NCBI GenBank assembly: GCA_024803745.1
Contig: JANJXV010000006.1
Span: 43,253,001 to 43,317,000 of the forward strand
Length of the DNA: 64,000 bases
Source of the DNA: Megascapheus bottae
Taxonomy: Eukaryota > Chordata > Mammalia > Rodentia > Geomyidae
Direction of reading: 5' to 3'
The first letter of the stretch is position 1. Each line of letters opens with the position of its first letter. Under the pieces are notes generated by a model. It was not told the DNA's origin and did no database searches. It saw only the letters and a list, made by a program, of their open reading frames with translations. The translations under genes and the position numbers were made by a program. Shown here piece after piece: positions 43,351-56,181 of the stretch.

Positions 43351-46300
43351 ACCTTTACCCTTACAGTAAAGATTTTACATTCTGTTTTCTAAATGGAAAA
43401 TTCAGTTACTAAGTATACAAGGTCTACTATTGTGGGATTTTGGGGGTAGGGTCTTCTCTTCACAAATCAAGTAGGGCCATGATGAAAATGATAGGTTTTC
43501 CTGTCATGATGGGAAGGACAACAGATATGGCAGAAGTTCACTTCAATGATGCTTCACTACATCCTTTTCCACATTAGTGAACACACAAACCAATATGGCT
43601 GTCTGGGATGACTTATAAGAATGAGGACAATGGAACCAAAAGCCTCAATATTCTTTATCACAGGTCATAGTGCCCAGTGGAGGAAGATTTCAAGCCTGGC
43701 TCCCCTGTCCCCATCTTCCAATACTTCTCTCTCCCAACCCCAGTCCTTCTGGGTAGAATACATCCTCATCCCCTTCGTCTCTTCTGTGCTGTCACAGTGG
43801 TGATAAAGAAGCATTCCTACTCTATAACTGGGAGGCCTGTCCAAAGGATCAGATCACCAAGAAGAAAGGAGAGAGATATACACTTTGTAAAACTGGATGA
43901 GATGAATGCAATACACATCTTGAACACTTCTCATGAGAAAACAGGGAGGAGCAGGCCTTCTGAGAGCAATGTCTCCAGTGTCGGTAACACATTGCCCTTT
44001 CCCAAGACAAATCTGTTCTCTCTCTGATTTTACACCATGGCTATTTCAGAAGGTAATTCATTGGATGTAGGCACATACTCCATTGATAATTTCTCTAAGG
44101 GGGAACATTAAAAAATAGCACAAACATTACATTGAAAACAATAGGAGAAAACAGGTATATAATTGGGAAAACTAATCGCTATTTGAGTGGCCTGCCACCT
44201 GGTGGATCCATTTGGCAAGTGCTACCTGAGTGTGGGTGAATATCATTTACAGACTAGGTTTATACTCGGTTACTTTCTCTTAAAAAATAAGCAGCTTTGT
44301 AGAGAAGTTCTATAGCAACACTGTTTTGAAATAACAGCAACAACAACAGAAAGGTAGTCCACAGACTAGTAAATGCTCCATTAATTCACTTTACTTAAAA
44401 CTCTTTTCAAGAGTGTTTACAGTGGGAGGGAAATTATTTTATGTTAGCTGAACTGAGTCCATTAGCAAAATTTAAATTATCCAATTTCTTCTCATACTCT
44501 GCCAGTGTCTTCCTAACAGTTAGTCTTGAGTAACTGGTAGAGTTCTAATGTCCTTTCCTTTCTCTGCAAAGCATGGGCCGGGACAGGTCTTTCCTGCATG
44601 CCATATCTTCACAGGAACGAAAGCTCCACATTGTTGGCTCTCCTGACCTCACATATAGACTATCTTATACTGCTTTTTCATACGATGGACGCTCACAAGT
44701 CTATCATAGCCCTGCATAGATAACCCCCACTTTCCTGATGCTATGCCTATGCGTCCTGATGAGACAATTTTCCTCCTTCTGAATGGCTGCCATGTTTACA
44801 GGCTAATCCTTAAGTTGAACACTTTGATTGGAGTCTGGCATTGCCACCATTTCCCACTGTGAACATTAGACTACAGGGCACACTGGAAATCGGCGAGTGC
44901 ATGTGTGCAAGAGTGCATTGAAGGAGTGCAAAGCATCTTTGGCTTCCCAGCAGACACCAGCAGACAGTCTGGAGTGCCTTGTTCAATTTGCTCTGTGTTT
45001 CTTTTTTGTTTTTTTAAGAACATTTACATTTTTATATTTATTTCGCCTAGCTCAGAGGGTAACTGAGGGTGATCTGAGTTTATTTTTGTCAACCACAACA
45101 GGGCTTGGAAGGTACCAAGTACTCTGGCTTCACTGTTATTCTTAGGTGTCATTTCCTTGGGACCCTTGCAGTGTTCCCAGTAAGTACTGCACACATACCA
45201 ACAGCCTCTATGATGCTATTCAGTGGTCCTTGTTTTAGTATCTAGACTCTCCCAAGAAGACATAGAAAGGATATGACTAAAGCAGGAGCTCGTGAAGTTT
45301 TAGGGTATCTCTTATGCCTTGTGGGTTTTAAATGATGTTACCTAGCTGGGTGAACATGATGTCTGGCTATAGAAGGTAAATGTGGAAGGCTATCACACAA
45401 GTGGGGATATGCCTGGGTCTGCATAGGCTCTGTGAATAAGGAAGGGGTGGAGAAATGTTTCAGCCAATCACTAACGATTTTAGAAAGACTGATGCTACCT
45501 AAACATCAAATGAGAATAGTTATCTCCTTGTGGCAGATTAACTCTTTGTGTGAAGGGATTCATGTGCTACTGGGGAAGTGAACTAGATAATCCACAGTGT
45601 CTGTGATTCCATGGGTCAAGGATGCTTAAATTTTGGACAAGTTTCTCTGTCTGTGTAAGGTTGGGCTTCCACAAACACGTCTACTTGAGCTAGTGAGGTG
45701 AAAATGAAGCCCAGCGTGAATCTACAAGGCAGAAAATGTTTATAATCTGAACAACAGATATTATACACGAGTTTCTAAGTATGCACATGTAGCTCTATGT
45801 GATGACCTTCCCAACATCTTTTTTCAAGGATGCCCTGGGATCCTGTAGAGCAGGATACTATGGGAATAGAGCTACTGCCTTGAGGCTAAGCCCGCTGTTG
45901 ATACCCATCACTTTTAGACTCTTTCTTCAAGAACCGTTGGTTAAATTTGGAAGAGAGCTGAGTGATTACACAGTTCGCTGGGAAGATAATTAAATCCCTT
46001 GTATCCTCTTTGTTTCATTACACTAGTTAGTCCTTCTGGGTGCTTTCTTTATGAACCAGAGGCAGGATCCTCTGCCTGGATTTGTGACAAAACATACCAT
46101 GGCCTTGAAGGGTGCCAGGGCTCCATGCCACCAAGCTACAGAAAATGCTGGGACATACAACTGCAGCCAGCAAAGAAGGCTGGGGGCTGTGCATGGCAGT
46201 GTGGCTATAGCCAGAGGAGGCAAGATGTTACACAGAGGACAATCTGATTCTGCTAAGAGATCTTGCCAAAAATCTTTAGAGGGAAATTCATTTTTGAATT

Positions 46301-47345
46301 TCATAGAAGCAGAAAGGGAAGATTTCAAAGTCCAGAATCATATTAAGATACAGGCTAAGTCACACAAAATACGTTCTGTGATGTCCCTGCAAAACAAACA
46401 AGTGTGTATTCCCTGAGTGTAGAGTTGTTTATTATTTATTGTGTTTTCTGCTTTAATGAGCAGATATGGGATATGATGAAAACATCTGCTGTAGCAGGAG
46501 CTGTTTTGCATATAATACATATTATAAAGAATGCAGTATGTAGTACTATCTGAAATCTCTTTAGTGTTTTACAAATCAGTGATGCTAATCTCCAGTAGAA
46601 CGAATGACAGCGAAGCAAAGGCTTCCTACAGACTTGTTCTCCAACAAGAAAGGGCAAAGTAGGTTCCTAGACAGGGTGAAGATCATTTTTAGAGACAGAA
46701 AATCCCTTTGTCTATTTCCCTTGAAGTCTCTACAGACTGGAAAGGGTTATACACTGGATATGAGGGACAAAAACTTATCCCCAAAGGATGTCTCTGTGTG
46801 TCAGGGACCACAGGACCAAGAACTGTTGGGGAAGCAGCTAGCCAGAATCATGAGCCTTTGCATTTCTTCTTAAGTTCATTTCAGGTGACTTTCATAGCTA
46901 AAGGATTGCAAAATCATAAACCATACTGGGCTTCCCATTTCTTAGATACTTAACAGAGAGAGCTGCTCCATCTCATGATCAGAGATGCCAAGGGAAATGA
47001 ACACCTTGGGTCTTACCCATGCAGGGATCTTTTGGACAGATAATTCCAAATCAGATTCTACAATGTGGAGCACATAAACAAAGAGAACTTTTATTATGCA
47101 CACCTTAGAATGAGGAGAAAAACTGAATGAGGAAATGAGCATGCAGGTGTAAGGATAGTCTTTCATGATGTAAAGCTGGAGAATTCACAGTAGTTTCATC
47201 ACTATGTGAAATCTCATACTAGTGACTTTCTTTTCAGTGGTGAGACTAACCACAGGAGGTGGGCCTTAAAGAAACTGATCTCTTAGTACTCATCCCTCTA
47301 GGACACCTGCTTCTTCTGCATGCCCAGACACAAAGAAGACAGTAC

Positions 47346-47468
47346 CTTTAACAGGAGCTCTATAACTTCTGTGTGGACAAGTCCATGCACGGGCTCTCCG
47401 TTGATATGCGTGATCAGATCCCCTGCTTTCAGTCCTGCCTGGTATGCTGGACTTCCTTCTTCTACATT
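47346..47468 (-). CDS. MAST4: MAST4 coding exon: PDZ domain, C-terminal half
   Basis: 123 bases, exactly 41 codons, phase 0 at both ends. It encodes [20 protein letters not shown], then [20 protein letters not shown] and K. The GSPA..AGL..GD.I..ING.P motif with V..H.EV..LL is the classical PDZ fold core and second helix, including the helix histidine. In MAST kinases the PDZ binds C-terminal peptides such as that of PTEN. Acceptor aatttag, donor aaag|gtactg. Confidence 0.97.
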
Positions 47469-47857
47469 CTAAATTCCAAAAGGAGAGTACAGATCTATAA
47501 GCACACTGATGACAACTCAAATGCCTGTTGCTTCGGTCAGGCTACTCTGACTACTCTTGCCCTCAATTCTGTTCCTAATAGGAAATCCAAATCATGATTC
47601 CTCGTCTTATTCTCTTGTTCTAGATAGGATAATTCCTCTGTTGCCATTTAAAAACTAAGTCTAGTGGACTCTGAAAACAAAGTAGGGGAATAAGAAATGA
47701 AAAAGGAGAATGAAAGAATGTTGTCTATCACCGCGGCATGCAAAAATGCAGGCACAGGACAGAATTGGGAGCGATGCTGCCTTTGAAGTCAGATTCCACT
47801 TTCCAGCGGGGCTGGGAAGGAGGCACAGTGGAGGCGCAGTGAGACCCTTGTGCTTAC

Positions 47858-48087
47858 CCAGACGATGTGGTGCACTGTGTAGATGTCGCTGTCTCCCACG
47901 TACACCCGGATGGCTCTGATAGCGAACCCATAATTCTTCCCCGAACTGTGGATCACAATGGGCTGATGCGGACTTGCAGAAGCTGCCGAAGAATCTCGGC
48001 TGGGAGAGGAATCTCTAGAAGAGGAGGGGTCTGAGGACAAGGAGTGGGGAGACATCGGACTTGCCAGTGGAGAAACAGCAAACATAT
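47858..48087 (-). CDS. MAST4: MAST4 coding exon: Ser-rich linker and PDZ N-terminal half
   Basis: 230 bases. A serine-rich lead (SPLASPMSPHSLSSDPSSSR, then DSSPSRDSSAASASPH) precedes the start of the PDZ domain, QPIVIHSSGKNYGFAIRAIR. Its NYGF is the carboxylate-binding loop, and VYVGDSDIYTVHHIVW follows. Acceptor tttgttgcag, donor gtctgg|gtaagc. It joins the exon at 47346 at a codon boundary. Confidence 0.97.
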
Positions 48088-50776
48088 CTGCAACAAAGAA
48101 GTCAGCTGTCAAGGCCTTTCCTGGAATCGTGTCCACGCAGCCAGCCCTCACCACGGGAGCCCAGCCAAGAATGGTAAACAACCCCACAAAACAACCCAAT
48201 GATGTCCAATGGAAAAACCAGGAAAGAATTATGCCAAAAAAAAAAAAGTTTACATTGGCTCTGGCATGGATTGCAAAACTGAAACCTGTCAAGAAAACAG
48301 CAAAAGTGCTTCTATTTAAAATTTCAGTTAATACTTAACAGTTATAAGTTTAGTTCTCTAATTACAAGATTACTTTCTGAATGTGATATTTTTTATCTTG
48401 TTTAGTTAGTTATAGATACATGCATTCAAGTATGCAGAGAAGAGTATATGAACCACAGTTAAGACATTGGACTCCAAATCTCATCCTCAATTATTTCACT
48501 TGGTTCTTTCCAGCCATATATGGCAAGGAAAAGCATGTTCAATTTACTACCTGCTTTCTGATATGTCATTAAAGTACTATTAATTAACACATTTTAATTG
48601 AAAAAAACCCACTAACGTGGCGAACTCTCCATAACGTAATTACTATGGTTGCAATTGATTCTCTTTATTTATTACCTGCAAACATAAGTTTTACTGTAGA
48701 ATAAGGCAGGTAATGTAGAGAAATCTAAAGAGAAATTCAGTTCACACCCCAAAGTCTACAAGATTATAAGCGAACTCCTGTGCTCTGAATGTCTGTGGTT
48801 CTGTCAAAGTTCCTAAGTGGAAAGCTAACCTACAAGCTCTAACTTTACTAGAGGTTGGGGTTTTGGGAAAGTGATTGCCTGGGAATGACTCAACCTCTGG
48901 TGAATGCAGAAAAGAGGCCTGTGGGGTCCTGCTCACCCTTTCTGCCTGTGAGAACATGTACCAGGTGCCAGCTAGGAAGAACAAGTTTCCACTCAACACC
49001 AAATCTGTTAGTACCTTGACTGTGCACATTCCAGTCTCCAAAACTGTGCACAACAAATTCTGCTGCTGACAAATTACTAAGTCTAAGGTCTTACATTATG
49101 TAGCAGCCTCAATAGATAAGACATTAGCATATTTTTAATCAGTTTATAGCACTATAAATAGTCTTCACTGGTTACGGGAATCTGTGTGTGTCTGAGAAGT
49201 GTAGAGTAAGTACTGATGTTTAAATGGAAGCCTAGTCCAGGACCCAGCTGTACGATCCCAGTGATAGTGGAAGCTCACAGGGACATGCCACCCATTTCCC
49301 ACCGTGGCTACAATAAGCTGGAAGTACACACATTCAACGTGTTCCAGGTTTTAAGTGGTGTGAAGAGGAGAAAAGTGTATCCCTACCTGTGATCTCCTAC
49401 TCCAATGTCAATGTGCCCCCACCACTTCTCTTTGCTAATCCCTAGCCAAGTAAAGAGAGGCACACCAACAGGCAGGGACATAAGTGGGAGGGAAGAGGAC
49501 TCTCCCAGGTTGATTTTCCTTGTGAATTAAGTTCCTCTATCAAAGAGTGGACTGTCTCAAACTGCTTTCAAGAGCAGACTGGACCACACCAGGCCTAACT
49601 TTCCTGAAAGTGTAGATGTGCTGAAGCCATTTTTTGGGTGATGAAGGGCTATTAAGACTAAGGACATAGATCTCTGCTTTATGATGCACATTTGGGAAAG
49701 GAACCTACTAGAGTGAGTGCTATCCCCAAACGAGTATCTGTGTATGTGAAATTTCTTTCTGCATAAACATGAAATTGAAGAAATGTACATAATCCCTTTC
49801 ATGTGCGGCTGCATTCTTCTCAACACAAACCATCTGTAAACACAATTGGGTTCCACTCCCTTCCTTTCCCTGTCATTGCCATGATGTCACCATCATGAGG
49901 TATCTATTTCAACTCCACCAGTGGAATGACCACAGAAGCGACCAGCAGAGGTAACATCAGGCTGTGGAAATACAGCACAAGCCAACAAAATTATAAGTCA
50001 GCTGTTTCCAGGGGAAACAAAACAGAAGTGCCAAGAATGATTTACCTACCAGTAGGAGGAAACAGACCTCAACCCACAGGACTGGGAAAACTTAAAATTC
50101 TTTCAGGGCCATCTGTGATACTCTGCATCTCCAGAAATGCAAAAGTTTATACTCTCTTTGTCTATTTCCTCATTAATTAGCTGTGAAAAGCTATACTTAG
50201 GCTTCCCACACAGATGCTGTATACAGCTTTTTAAAGTATATACATGATATATAGTCTAGAGAAGAAAAATTATTCCAGGGAGTGAAATTTATCATTCAGC
50301 TTGGAGGGAAAAAATAACAAAGAGAGAAAAACATTCAGGGCTGGGAATGTGGCCTAGTGGTAGAGTGCTTGCCTAGCATGCACAAAGACCCAGGTTTGAT
50401 TCCTTGGTACCACAAACACAGAAAAGCTGGAAAGGGTGCTGTGGCTCATGTGGTAGAGTGCTAGCCTTGAGAAAAGCCCAAGGACAGTGCTCATGCTCTG
50501 ACTTCAAGCCCCAGGACTGGCAAAAAAAATATATTCAGGAAAGTGAGAATGAAAGCCCCTGTCTGTGTTGTTTGGAACCCCCAGAGGTCCTGTGGTAAGA
50601 ATTCAGGGGTCTGTAGGCAGTACTGTAGCTCTTAACAGTTGTTCTGAGACATTACCCATGTTAGCTGTCAGTGATCTGGCATCTCTGTGGCATTCTGAGT
50701 TGGGAAGGAGGAGGATAGGGCATGCATGCACACATGCACAAATCACACAATCTCATGCGAGTAGATGACTCTCTAC
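48088..50776 (-). other. MAST4: MAST4 intron
   Basis: 2.7 kb intron. Apart from the + strand IDL-Geo SINE at 50341-50529, I see no repeat or exon that I can support. Confidence 0.82.
50341..50529 (+). mobile_element. IDL-Geo dimeric SINE, near full length
   Basis: ctgggaatgtggcctagtgg / tagagtgcttgcctagcatg / cccaggtttgattccttggt (left monomer), then gtgctgtggctcatgtggta ... caagccccaggactggcaaa (right monomer) and an A tail. Likely target-site duplication attcagg (50333 and 50533). Inserted opposite to MAST4 transcription. Confidence 0.93.
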
Positions 50777-50977
50777 CTCCTGGGATCATGAGGGACAGAG
50801 CACTGGCAGAAAGGGACTTTGTGACTTTCCCAGAGATTTTCTTTCTCTCTGTGCTTTCTAATCGCTGTCGAGCCATGTGAGAAGCAGGTTCACTGGATGG
50901 CTTGGAGGAATTATCTGTACTGTCCACACACTCGCTCCGTCCATTTATCTGATCCAAGTGCTCTGAAAAACTGCCAA
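50777..50977 (-). CDS. MAST4: MAST4 coding exon: linker between kinase tail and PDZ
   Basis: 201 bases encoding a split Val, GSFSEHLDQINGRSECVDST, then DNSSKPSSEPASHMARQRLE and KSLSASALSLMIPG with a split Asp. It contains a basic helix-forming stretch (RQRLESTERKKISGKVTK) followed by SLSASALSLMIPG, a segment well conserved in MAST proteins. Acceptor ctttgttcag, donor ccaggag|gtagag; both phases fit the neighbours. Confidence 0.96.
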
Positions 50978-51399
50978 CTGAACAAAGAAGAAGGAACAAA
51001 CACATTCAGGAAAATCTAGGCCAGAAGAGGCAGAGAAAGGGTAAGAAGAGAAGGAAAGATCAATACTGGGAAACATACTCCTGGTTAGCTGAGTCCACCT
51101 GGTGTCAGGCCAACAGGAAAAACACATGATTGGTTAAGAGAAAGGAGAGGTGGAAGAGGGTGTGATGGAAGAGGTGTCTGTTCAGCCTTGGCTTTCCTTG
51201 TACACATGGCTGCTTAATTCTTAATCGGTTCTCAATTCTGTTTAAGAACATATGGAAAGCAACTTCTTTTACCCACTAATGCCAGCATTTCCCCCATGAT
51301 CACCCACTGATGACAACCAGCAACGTTGCTGATCATTTTTGTCACAAAGTCATTCTGTATCATTCTCTGCCCAAATCTGCATCCTTCCCAGACACACTT

Positions 51400-51535
51400 C
51401 ACTAGGCCTGGTTAAGATGGTAGGCATGCACCACCATTTCTCGCTTATTTGTTGAGATGGAATCTTGGCTCACCTACACCCTTCTCCCATGTAGTTGGGA
51501 TTTCAAGTGTGAGTCATTACTCTTAGCTCCTGTTT
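51400..51535 (-). repeat. Degenerate B1-like SINE remnant, antisense
   Basis: gagatggaatcttggctcac and catgtagttgggatttcaag / tgtgagtcattactcttagc resemble a reversed B1-type element. Weak but in the right order. Confidence 0.5.
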
Positions 51536-51545
51536 TCCTTTTGTT

Positions 51546-51905
51546 TTGATACATAAGGCCATATAGTAAGATGATAAATGAAAGGATCTCTAGGATATAG
51601 AAACATAAGCCATATAATGAGTGATTGTTGTCCTTAATGTACTATGTTATCTCTCATCTCTTTTGCTGTCCCTTGGTTATCTCGTATTGTTACAGTATCC
51701 CACTTTGTTACCTGATATATCGGATATATTTGTATTTGGTTATTTGAAATTGGATAGGGAAGGGGGAAAACAAGATGAGGGGTAGGGGTGGGGGGAGGGA
51801 AAAGGGGATCAAGACATGTGAAAGGGTATCAATGTATTTGAATTAATGCACCTCCTATCTGGCAAATATCATGTAACCCTTCTATTAATTACAATAAAAA
51901 TATAT
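51546..51905 (+). mobile_element. L1-type 3'-end fragment, second copy
   Basis: Matches the insertion at 22651-23054 over nearly its whole length. It shares gatacataaggccatata, gattgttgtccttaatgtac, the G-rich tract (51758-51804) and the end atcatgtaacccttc ... aataaaaatata. I do not find a clear target-site duplication for this copy. Confidence 0.75.
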
Positions 51906-53579
51906 GAAAAAAACCAATGATAACACATTGTCATCCATTGAGAAGAGGCAATGTTTATCTCATAAATTCTATAAGAAACAGAAATATAACATTCATAATG
52001 TCCATATCATAAATTTGCTGTGCTTAAAAATCCTCAGCTCTACTAAGACCTTTGTAACTACAATCCATGTAGAGAGTGTAACACCACTGTGCAAGAGCCT
52101 CTGAAAATCTAGCCAGAAGATTTAAAAATGCTGACCAAATGGAATTCTTTGCCTAGAAGAGAGTTGATCTAATTCAACATAACAAACACTTCCATTACAC
52201 TCTATGTTACAACACATGACTGTCAAGCTCTTGTCTAGAGATAAGAGTCTAGTGGACACACAGATCTCATGGTTCTACAGTTTCTGGTAAGGGAAGACTG
52301 AGACACAAGGGCTAGAACGGGCACAGGTTCTTTTCAAACTTTCCCCTAACATCCACCTGACTAGTCAAAAAAGATAGTATTAAAGCACAAATCTTTTTGC
52401 TTCTGTGTGCTAACATTCTTGCTTAACCGTTTTCTTCTGTTCCTTAAAAAGCCACCAGTAGCCTGTAGAACTTGGTCAGAACTGATTCACTAGTCAAAAA
52501 TTCTATCTTTCCAAACTTGAGCTTACCACTGGGTGAGTCAGACACTTCCTTCCTCTTTGTAACTGGTTTTGATAGGCTCAATGACATGAATAAAATGATA
52601 AATGTACAGTGGAAACTCTTAATTATGACGAGTTATTGGGTATATTAAGCACCATACCTACGATTTCAAGGGTTCAGATACAATGCAATCATGAAAAGAG
52701 AAAAACAGTCATAAAGTTCGCTTTCCTAAGTATCAAGATACCATTTCCTCTTCTTTTATCTCCCTCTCTTCTCTCCATCTCATCTCACAGGACTGCATCT
52801 GAGTGTATACTTCTTTTCTGCCAATGATGGATAATGTCACCTTAATGTTCTCTAAATGTCAAGGGTTCCTTTCTTTTGATGGTGGAGCAATATAAAAATC
52901 AACAAATTTAATTTTAATACAGTCACGGTTTTCAGGTTCCCTAATTACCCTTGGCTATAAGCAAATCAACTCATCTCTTTATTCTGTACATCCCCCTGGG
53001 TCTTTGATTATTTTTAGTGTGTGTATGGGGGAGAGAGAGAAAGCGAGAAAGGTGGTTTGAAACTATTAATCAAGATGCATGGCAGGATCCAGGCAGAGAT
53101 TTTTAATTATGAAAGCAATCAATCAAGTGTTTAGACACTCCTCCCCTCCCTTACCTCCTACTTTTCTGGTAGTGAGTACCTGGGGGTAACACGGAAGAGC
53201 AAACAAAGGACAGGACAACCGCTGGGGAACTTTGTGACCACGAAGGCAAAATACTGAAATATCGACACTTCCTATGAGCATGAAGAGGGACTATAAATGA
53301 TTGGGAATTGTAGAGCAACAGATGCCTCTTCACTTATTTCTATGTTGATATTCTCCTGGCTTTACAGTTAGAATAAGTGGAATCATCCAACAGGAATAGA
53401 TGTGAGGTGAAAAGAAAAATGAAGGAAGTTTGAATGTTATTTTTCTCCTGAATTGATTCTAATCAGATGTGAAGTTCCTCTTGCCCCCCTCTTTCTCTCT
53501 CTCTTCACCAGCATTCCCTCCCCTCCCCGCAGGGCACTCCACTTGCTAAGCTAATACTCATTACAGCCATTCCTCCAAG

Positions 53580-53830
53580 CAGGTTTTGCTGTATGCTGTT
53601 TTCAAATAGAGTCCCGCTTTTTGCCTGAAATCAATCTAGGGCCATCACCCTCCTTCCTATGGCTTCCCATATAACTAGGATAATAAATGGCACCACGATA
53701 CCCTGATTACTTTGTTGAGATGAGATCTTACGTTTGTACTTGGGCTGTGAGGGTGTTTTCAAACAGTGATCCTCCAGACCCATGTAGCTGGTAATACAAG
53801 GTGTAGGCTGCCAGGCTTGGCAGACCTAAA
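53580..53830 (-). repeat. Degenerate SINE remnant, antisense
   Basis: gttgagatgagatcttacgt, gtgatcctccagacccatgt / agctggtaatacaaggtgta is a reversed B1/B4-like end. The rest is too diverged for family assignment. Confidence 0.45.
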
Positions 53831-53959
53831 TTCTTCAGTGAGGCTGAAATAATCCTAGCTTGTAAATCTGTTGGGATTTTCTTTTTTTTAGGTAATTTAT
53901 TATTTTTTCCAAAACAACTTAGGCTCTGAATATTTACTTAGTTTAAAAATGTTGAGGAA

Positions 53960-54188
53960 GCTGGGTACAGTGGCTTATGCTTATAATCCTAGCTATTCAG
54001 GAGGCTGAGATCTGAGGATCACAGTTCAAAGCCAGCCCAGGCACTAAAGACCCTGAGACTCTTATCTCCAATTAACCACTAGAAAACTGTAAGTAGGGCT
54101 GTGGCTCAAGGGGCAGGGCAGTAGCCTTGAGCTGAAGAGCTCAAAGACAGTGCCCAGGTCCAGAGTTCAAGCCCCACAACTCACAAAA
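53960..54188 (+). mobile_element. B1-headed composite SINE, first of a tandem pair
   Basis: Well preserved: gctgggtacagtggcttatg / ctattcaggaggctgagatc (head), ctccaattaaccactagaaa (linker), ggctcaaggggcagggcagt ... gagttcaagccccacaactc (right monomer), A tail. Flanked by aaaaatgttgaggaa at 53945-53959 and 54189-54203. Confidence 0.94.
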
Positions 54189-54203
54189 AAAAATGTTGAG
54201 GAA

Positions 54204-54409
54204 AGGGCTGGGGGTTTGCCTAGTGGTAGAGTGCTTGCCTAGCATGCACGAAGACCCAGGTTCAAGCCCTCAGTATCACATACATAGAAAAAGCCAGAAA
54301 TGGTGCTGTGGCTCAAGTGGTAGAGCTCTAGCTCAAGTGGTAGAGCTCCAGCCTTGAGAAAGCCCAAGTATAGTGCTCAGGCCCTGAGTTCGAGCCCCAG
54401 GACTGGCAA
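54204..54409 (+). mobile_element. IDL-Geo dimeric SINE, second of a tandem pair
   Basis: gggctgggggtttgcctagt / ggtagagtgcttgcctagca (left), ggtgctgtggctcaagtggt ... gagttcgagccccaggactg (right), A tail. A 20-base internal tandem duplication (gctcaagtggtagagctcta type) lies at about 54311-54350. Flanked by the same target sequence as its neighbour (54189 and 54410). Confidence 0.94.
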
Positions 54410-54689
54410 AAAAATGTTGAGGACAATTCTTGGAATTAATTATGTTTGTCAATATAGTATATAGTAAATGAAAACATTTATTTTCGCAACCTAAGCCATA
54501 CCATGTTCCATCTTTTGCAAAGGCATAAATATGCACTGCTTATTCTATAGGGGTATATACTGTGTATAACACCTCTGATAAAAACCAAATGGTATTTTGA
54601 AGACATATTCTGAGGGAACTCCAACAGTATCTTTTTGTGTGCCATGGAGTTATTTCATGTCAGTGCAGTAAAACAGCACATGAACGCAC

Positions 54690-54895
54690 ATGTTTGTTTG
54701 TTTTTGTCAGTCATGGGGCTTGAACTCAGGGCCTGGATCAAGGCTAGTTCTCTATCACTTGGAACCACAGTGTTATTTGCAATTTACTGGTAGTTAATTG
54801 AAGATAGGAGTCTCATAGACTCCTTGGCAATGACCATATCTCAGCCTCCTGAGTAGCTAGGATTACAGGCATGAGCCAACAGCACTAGGCTACAC
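54690..54895 (-). repeat. B1-headed composite SINE, antisense
   Basis: T-rich tail, gtcatggggcttgaactcag, ggtagttaattgaagatagg (linker) and gcctcctgagtagctaggat / tacaggcatgagccaacagc (reversed head). Part of the right monomer is deleted. Confidence 0.85.
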
Positions 54896-55459
54896 ATCGA
54901 TTTTTCTGTCTCACCTTCCCCTCTCCAGTACTGCACAGGCTGGAATCTGTCATGTGAGTCTCACAGAGAAGGGACCAGGCGGCACTCCGTGTGACTCTAA
55001 CAGGCACCACACTGTCAGAGAAATCAGGTCAGCATGGGAGGAAAGCTCACTTTTCCATATGGGTGACACAAGCTATTTTTCAGAATATAATTTTGAGGCT
55101 ATGACTATTTGATACTGTCTCCCGCTCCAAACTCTGAGTTGCCCACAATTCTATAAGATATACCTTTATGTCAATATCTGGGACTGTGCTCTCCAACATT
55201 ACCACATTCTCATTGCTGGGGACCTCAATGAAGCCAGCTGTGAAAGTGAGGCTGGATAAGATCAGAGCATGGCCAGCCTAAACAAGGTGGGGGAGACCCG
55301 TGACCGTGTTCTCAGGAGTATGTCCCTCTGCCCCAAATGAGAAGCTACACCGAGATTACAGACTCCTGAAATATTCATCTTCATTACCAGGCCAGGTCAG
55401 CCTGGGAGCCACTTCTCAGTATGGTACCTCCAAGTGCCCAGACAGTGCCAGCACCTTAC

Positions 55460-55695
55460 CTGAGAGGGTGGAGCTGCTGATGGTACTGGCTGGGGTGGTG
55501 ACCTCAGCCTCCTCTTGGGCTCCTTCTTCAGGAGGCAGAACTGGCTTTTCAGGCTCCTCATGGGGGTCTCCAAGGCCAGGGGTGGCTTGATCTCTCTCTC
55601 CCTCTGTTGAAATAGCCAGTTTGGGAAGTAGGCCAGAGTTGAGTTTATGTCTGCTGCTATCAGTATCTGAAGAGTTGGAGGTTGATAATTGTTGC
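55460..55695 (-). CDS. MAST4: MAST4 coding exon: acidic/Ser-rich linker
   Basis: 236 bases encoding QQLSTSNSSDTDSSRHKLNS, then GLLPKLAISTEGERDQATPG and an acidic stretch with EEPEKPVLPPEEGAQEEAEV, ending TTPASTISSSTLS and a split Val. Acceptor ccttaattaag|G is weak in pyrimidines on its last bases; donor ctcag|gtaagg is strong. It lies between kinase tail and PDZ; low sequence complexity suggests disorder. Confidence 0.95.
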
Positions 55696-56053
55696 CTTAA
55701 TTGGAAACAAAAGCAAAGTCAGCTATATAAAGTAGGAAAATGATGAAAGCACATGTTGGAAAGAGCCAGGGAACAACAAACTAGGGTGTGCCTGGCTGGG
55801 ACATACATATCTAGTGCAGTGGTTGCCTAGGTGTGCTAACCAAATGAGAACTCACTGGAAACACACATCCTCAGGACTCGCCCCCACATGGACTAAGTAG
55901 GTGGGAAACTCCACAGGAGAATCCAGCACCTGCATTTAAATACCTCTACCTCTTCAGGAAATTCTGATATTCCCTAAGCAAAAAATGAAATGAAACCCAA
56001 AGCTGCCCTGGTGGCTACTGTGCCAGGGAGTATTTAGGAGGCATCTCACATAC

Positions 56054-56181
56054 ACTTCAGAATATTCCGAACTCCAGCTTAATGTTTCCGTGGATGGCAA
56101 AGGTGTGCTTTTGGCTTTGTCCCCAGAGTCTTCTTTCTCTTCTCCTGAATTCTGAGTTACTCGATCTATACTGCTGAAAAC
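56054..56181 (-). CDS. MAST4: MAST4 coding exon: linker after the kinase domain
   Basis: 128 bases encoding VFSSIDRVTQNSGEEKEDSG, then DKAKSTPLPSTETLSWSSEY and SE plus two bases of the next codon. Donor is read as gaagt|gtatgt, which gives the correct 2-base phase for the next exon. An alternative gaa|gtgtat break would disrupt the frame. Acceptor gccttctag. Confidence 0.94.

Larger units (their letters stand above)
41446..47345 (-). other. MAST4: MAST4 intron, mostly unique sequence
   Basis: 5.9 kb intron. The only supported repeats are the two antisense SINE pieces at 43074-43257 and 43268-43350. No further exon was seen, including in 41450-43060 and 43360-47340. Confidence 0.8.
50978..55459 (-). 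other. MAST4: MAST4 intron rich in SINEs
   Basis: 4.5 kb intron carrying an L1-type fragment and five SINE pieces, listed separately. The remaining blocks, about 50980-51390, 51910-53570 and 54900-55455, show nothing I can assign. Confidence 0.82.
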
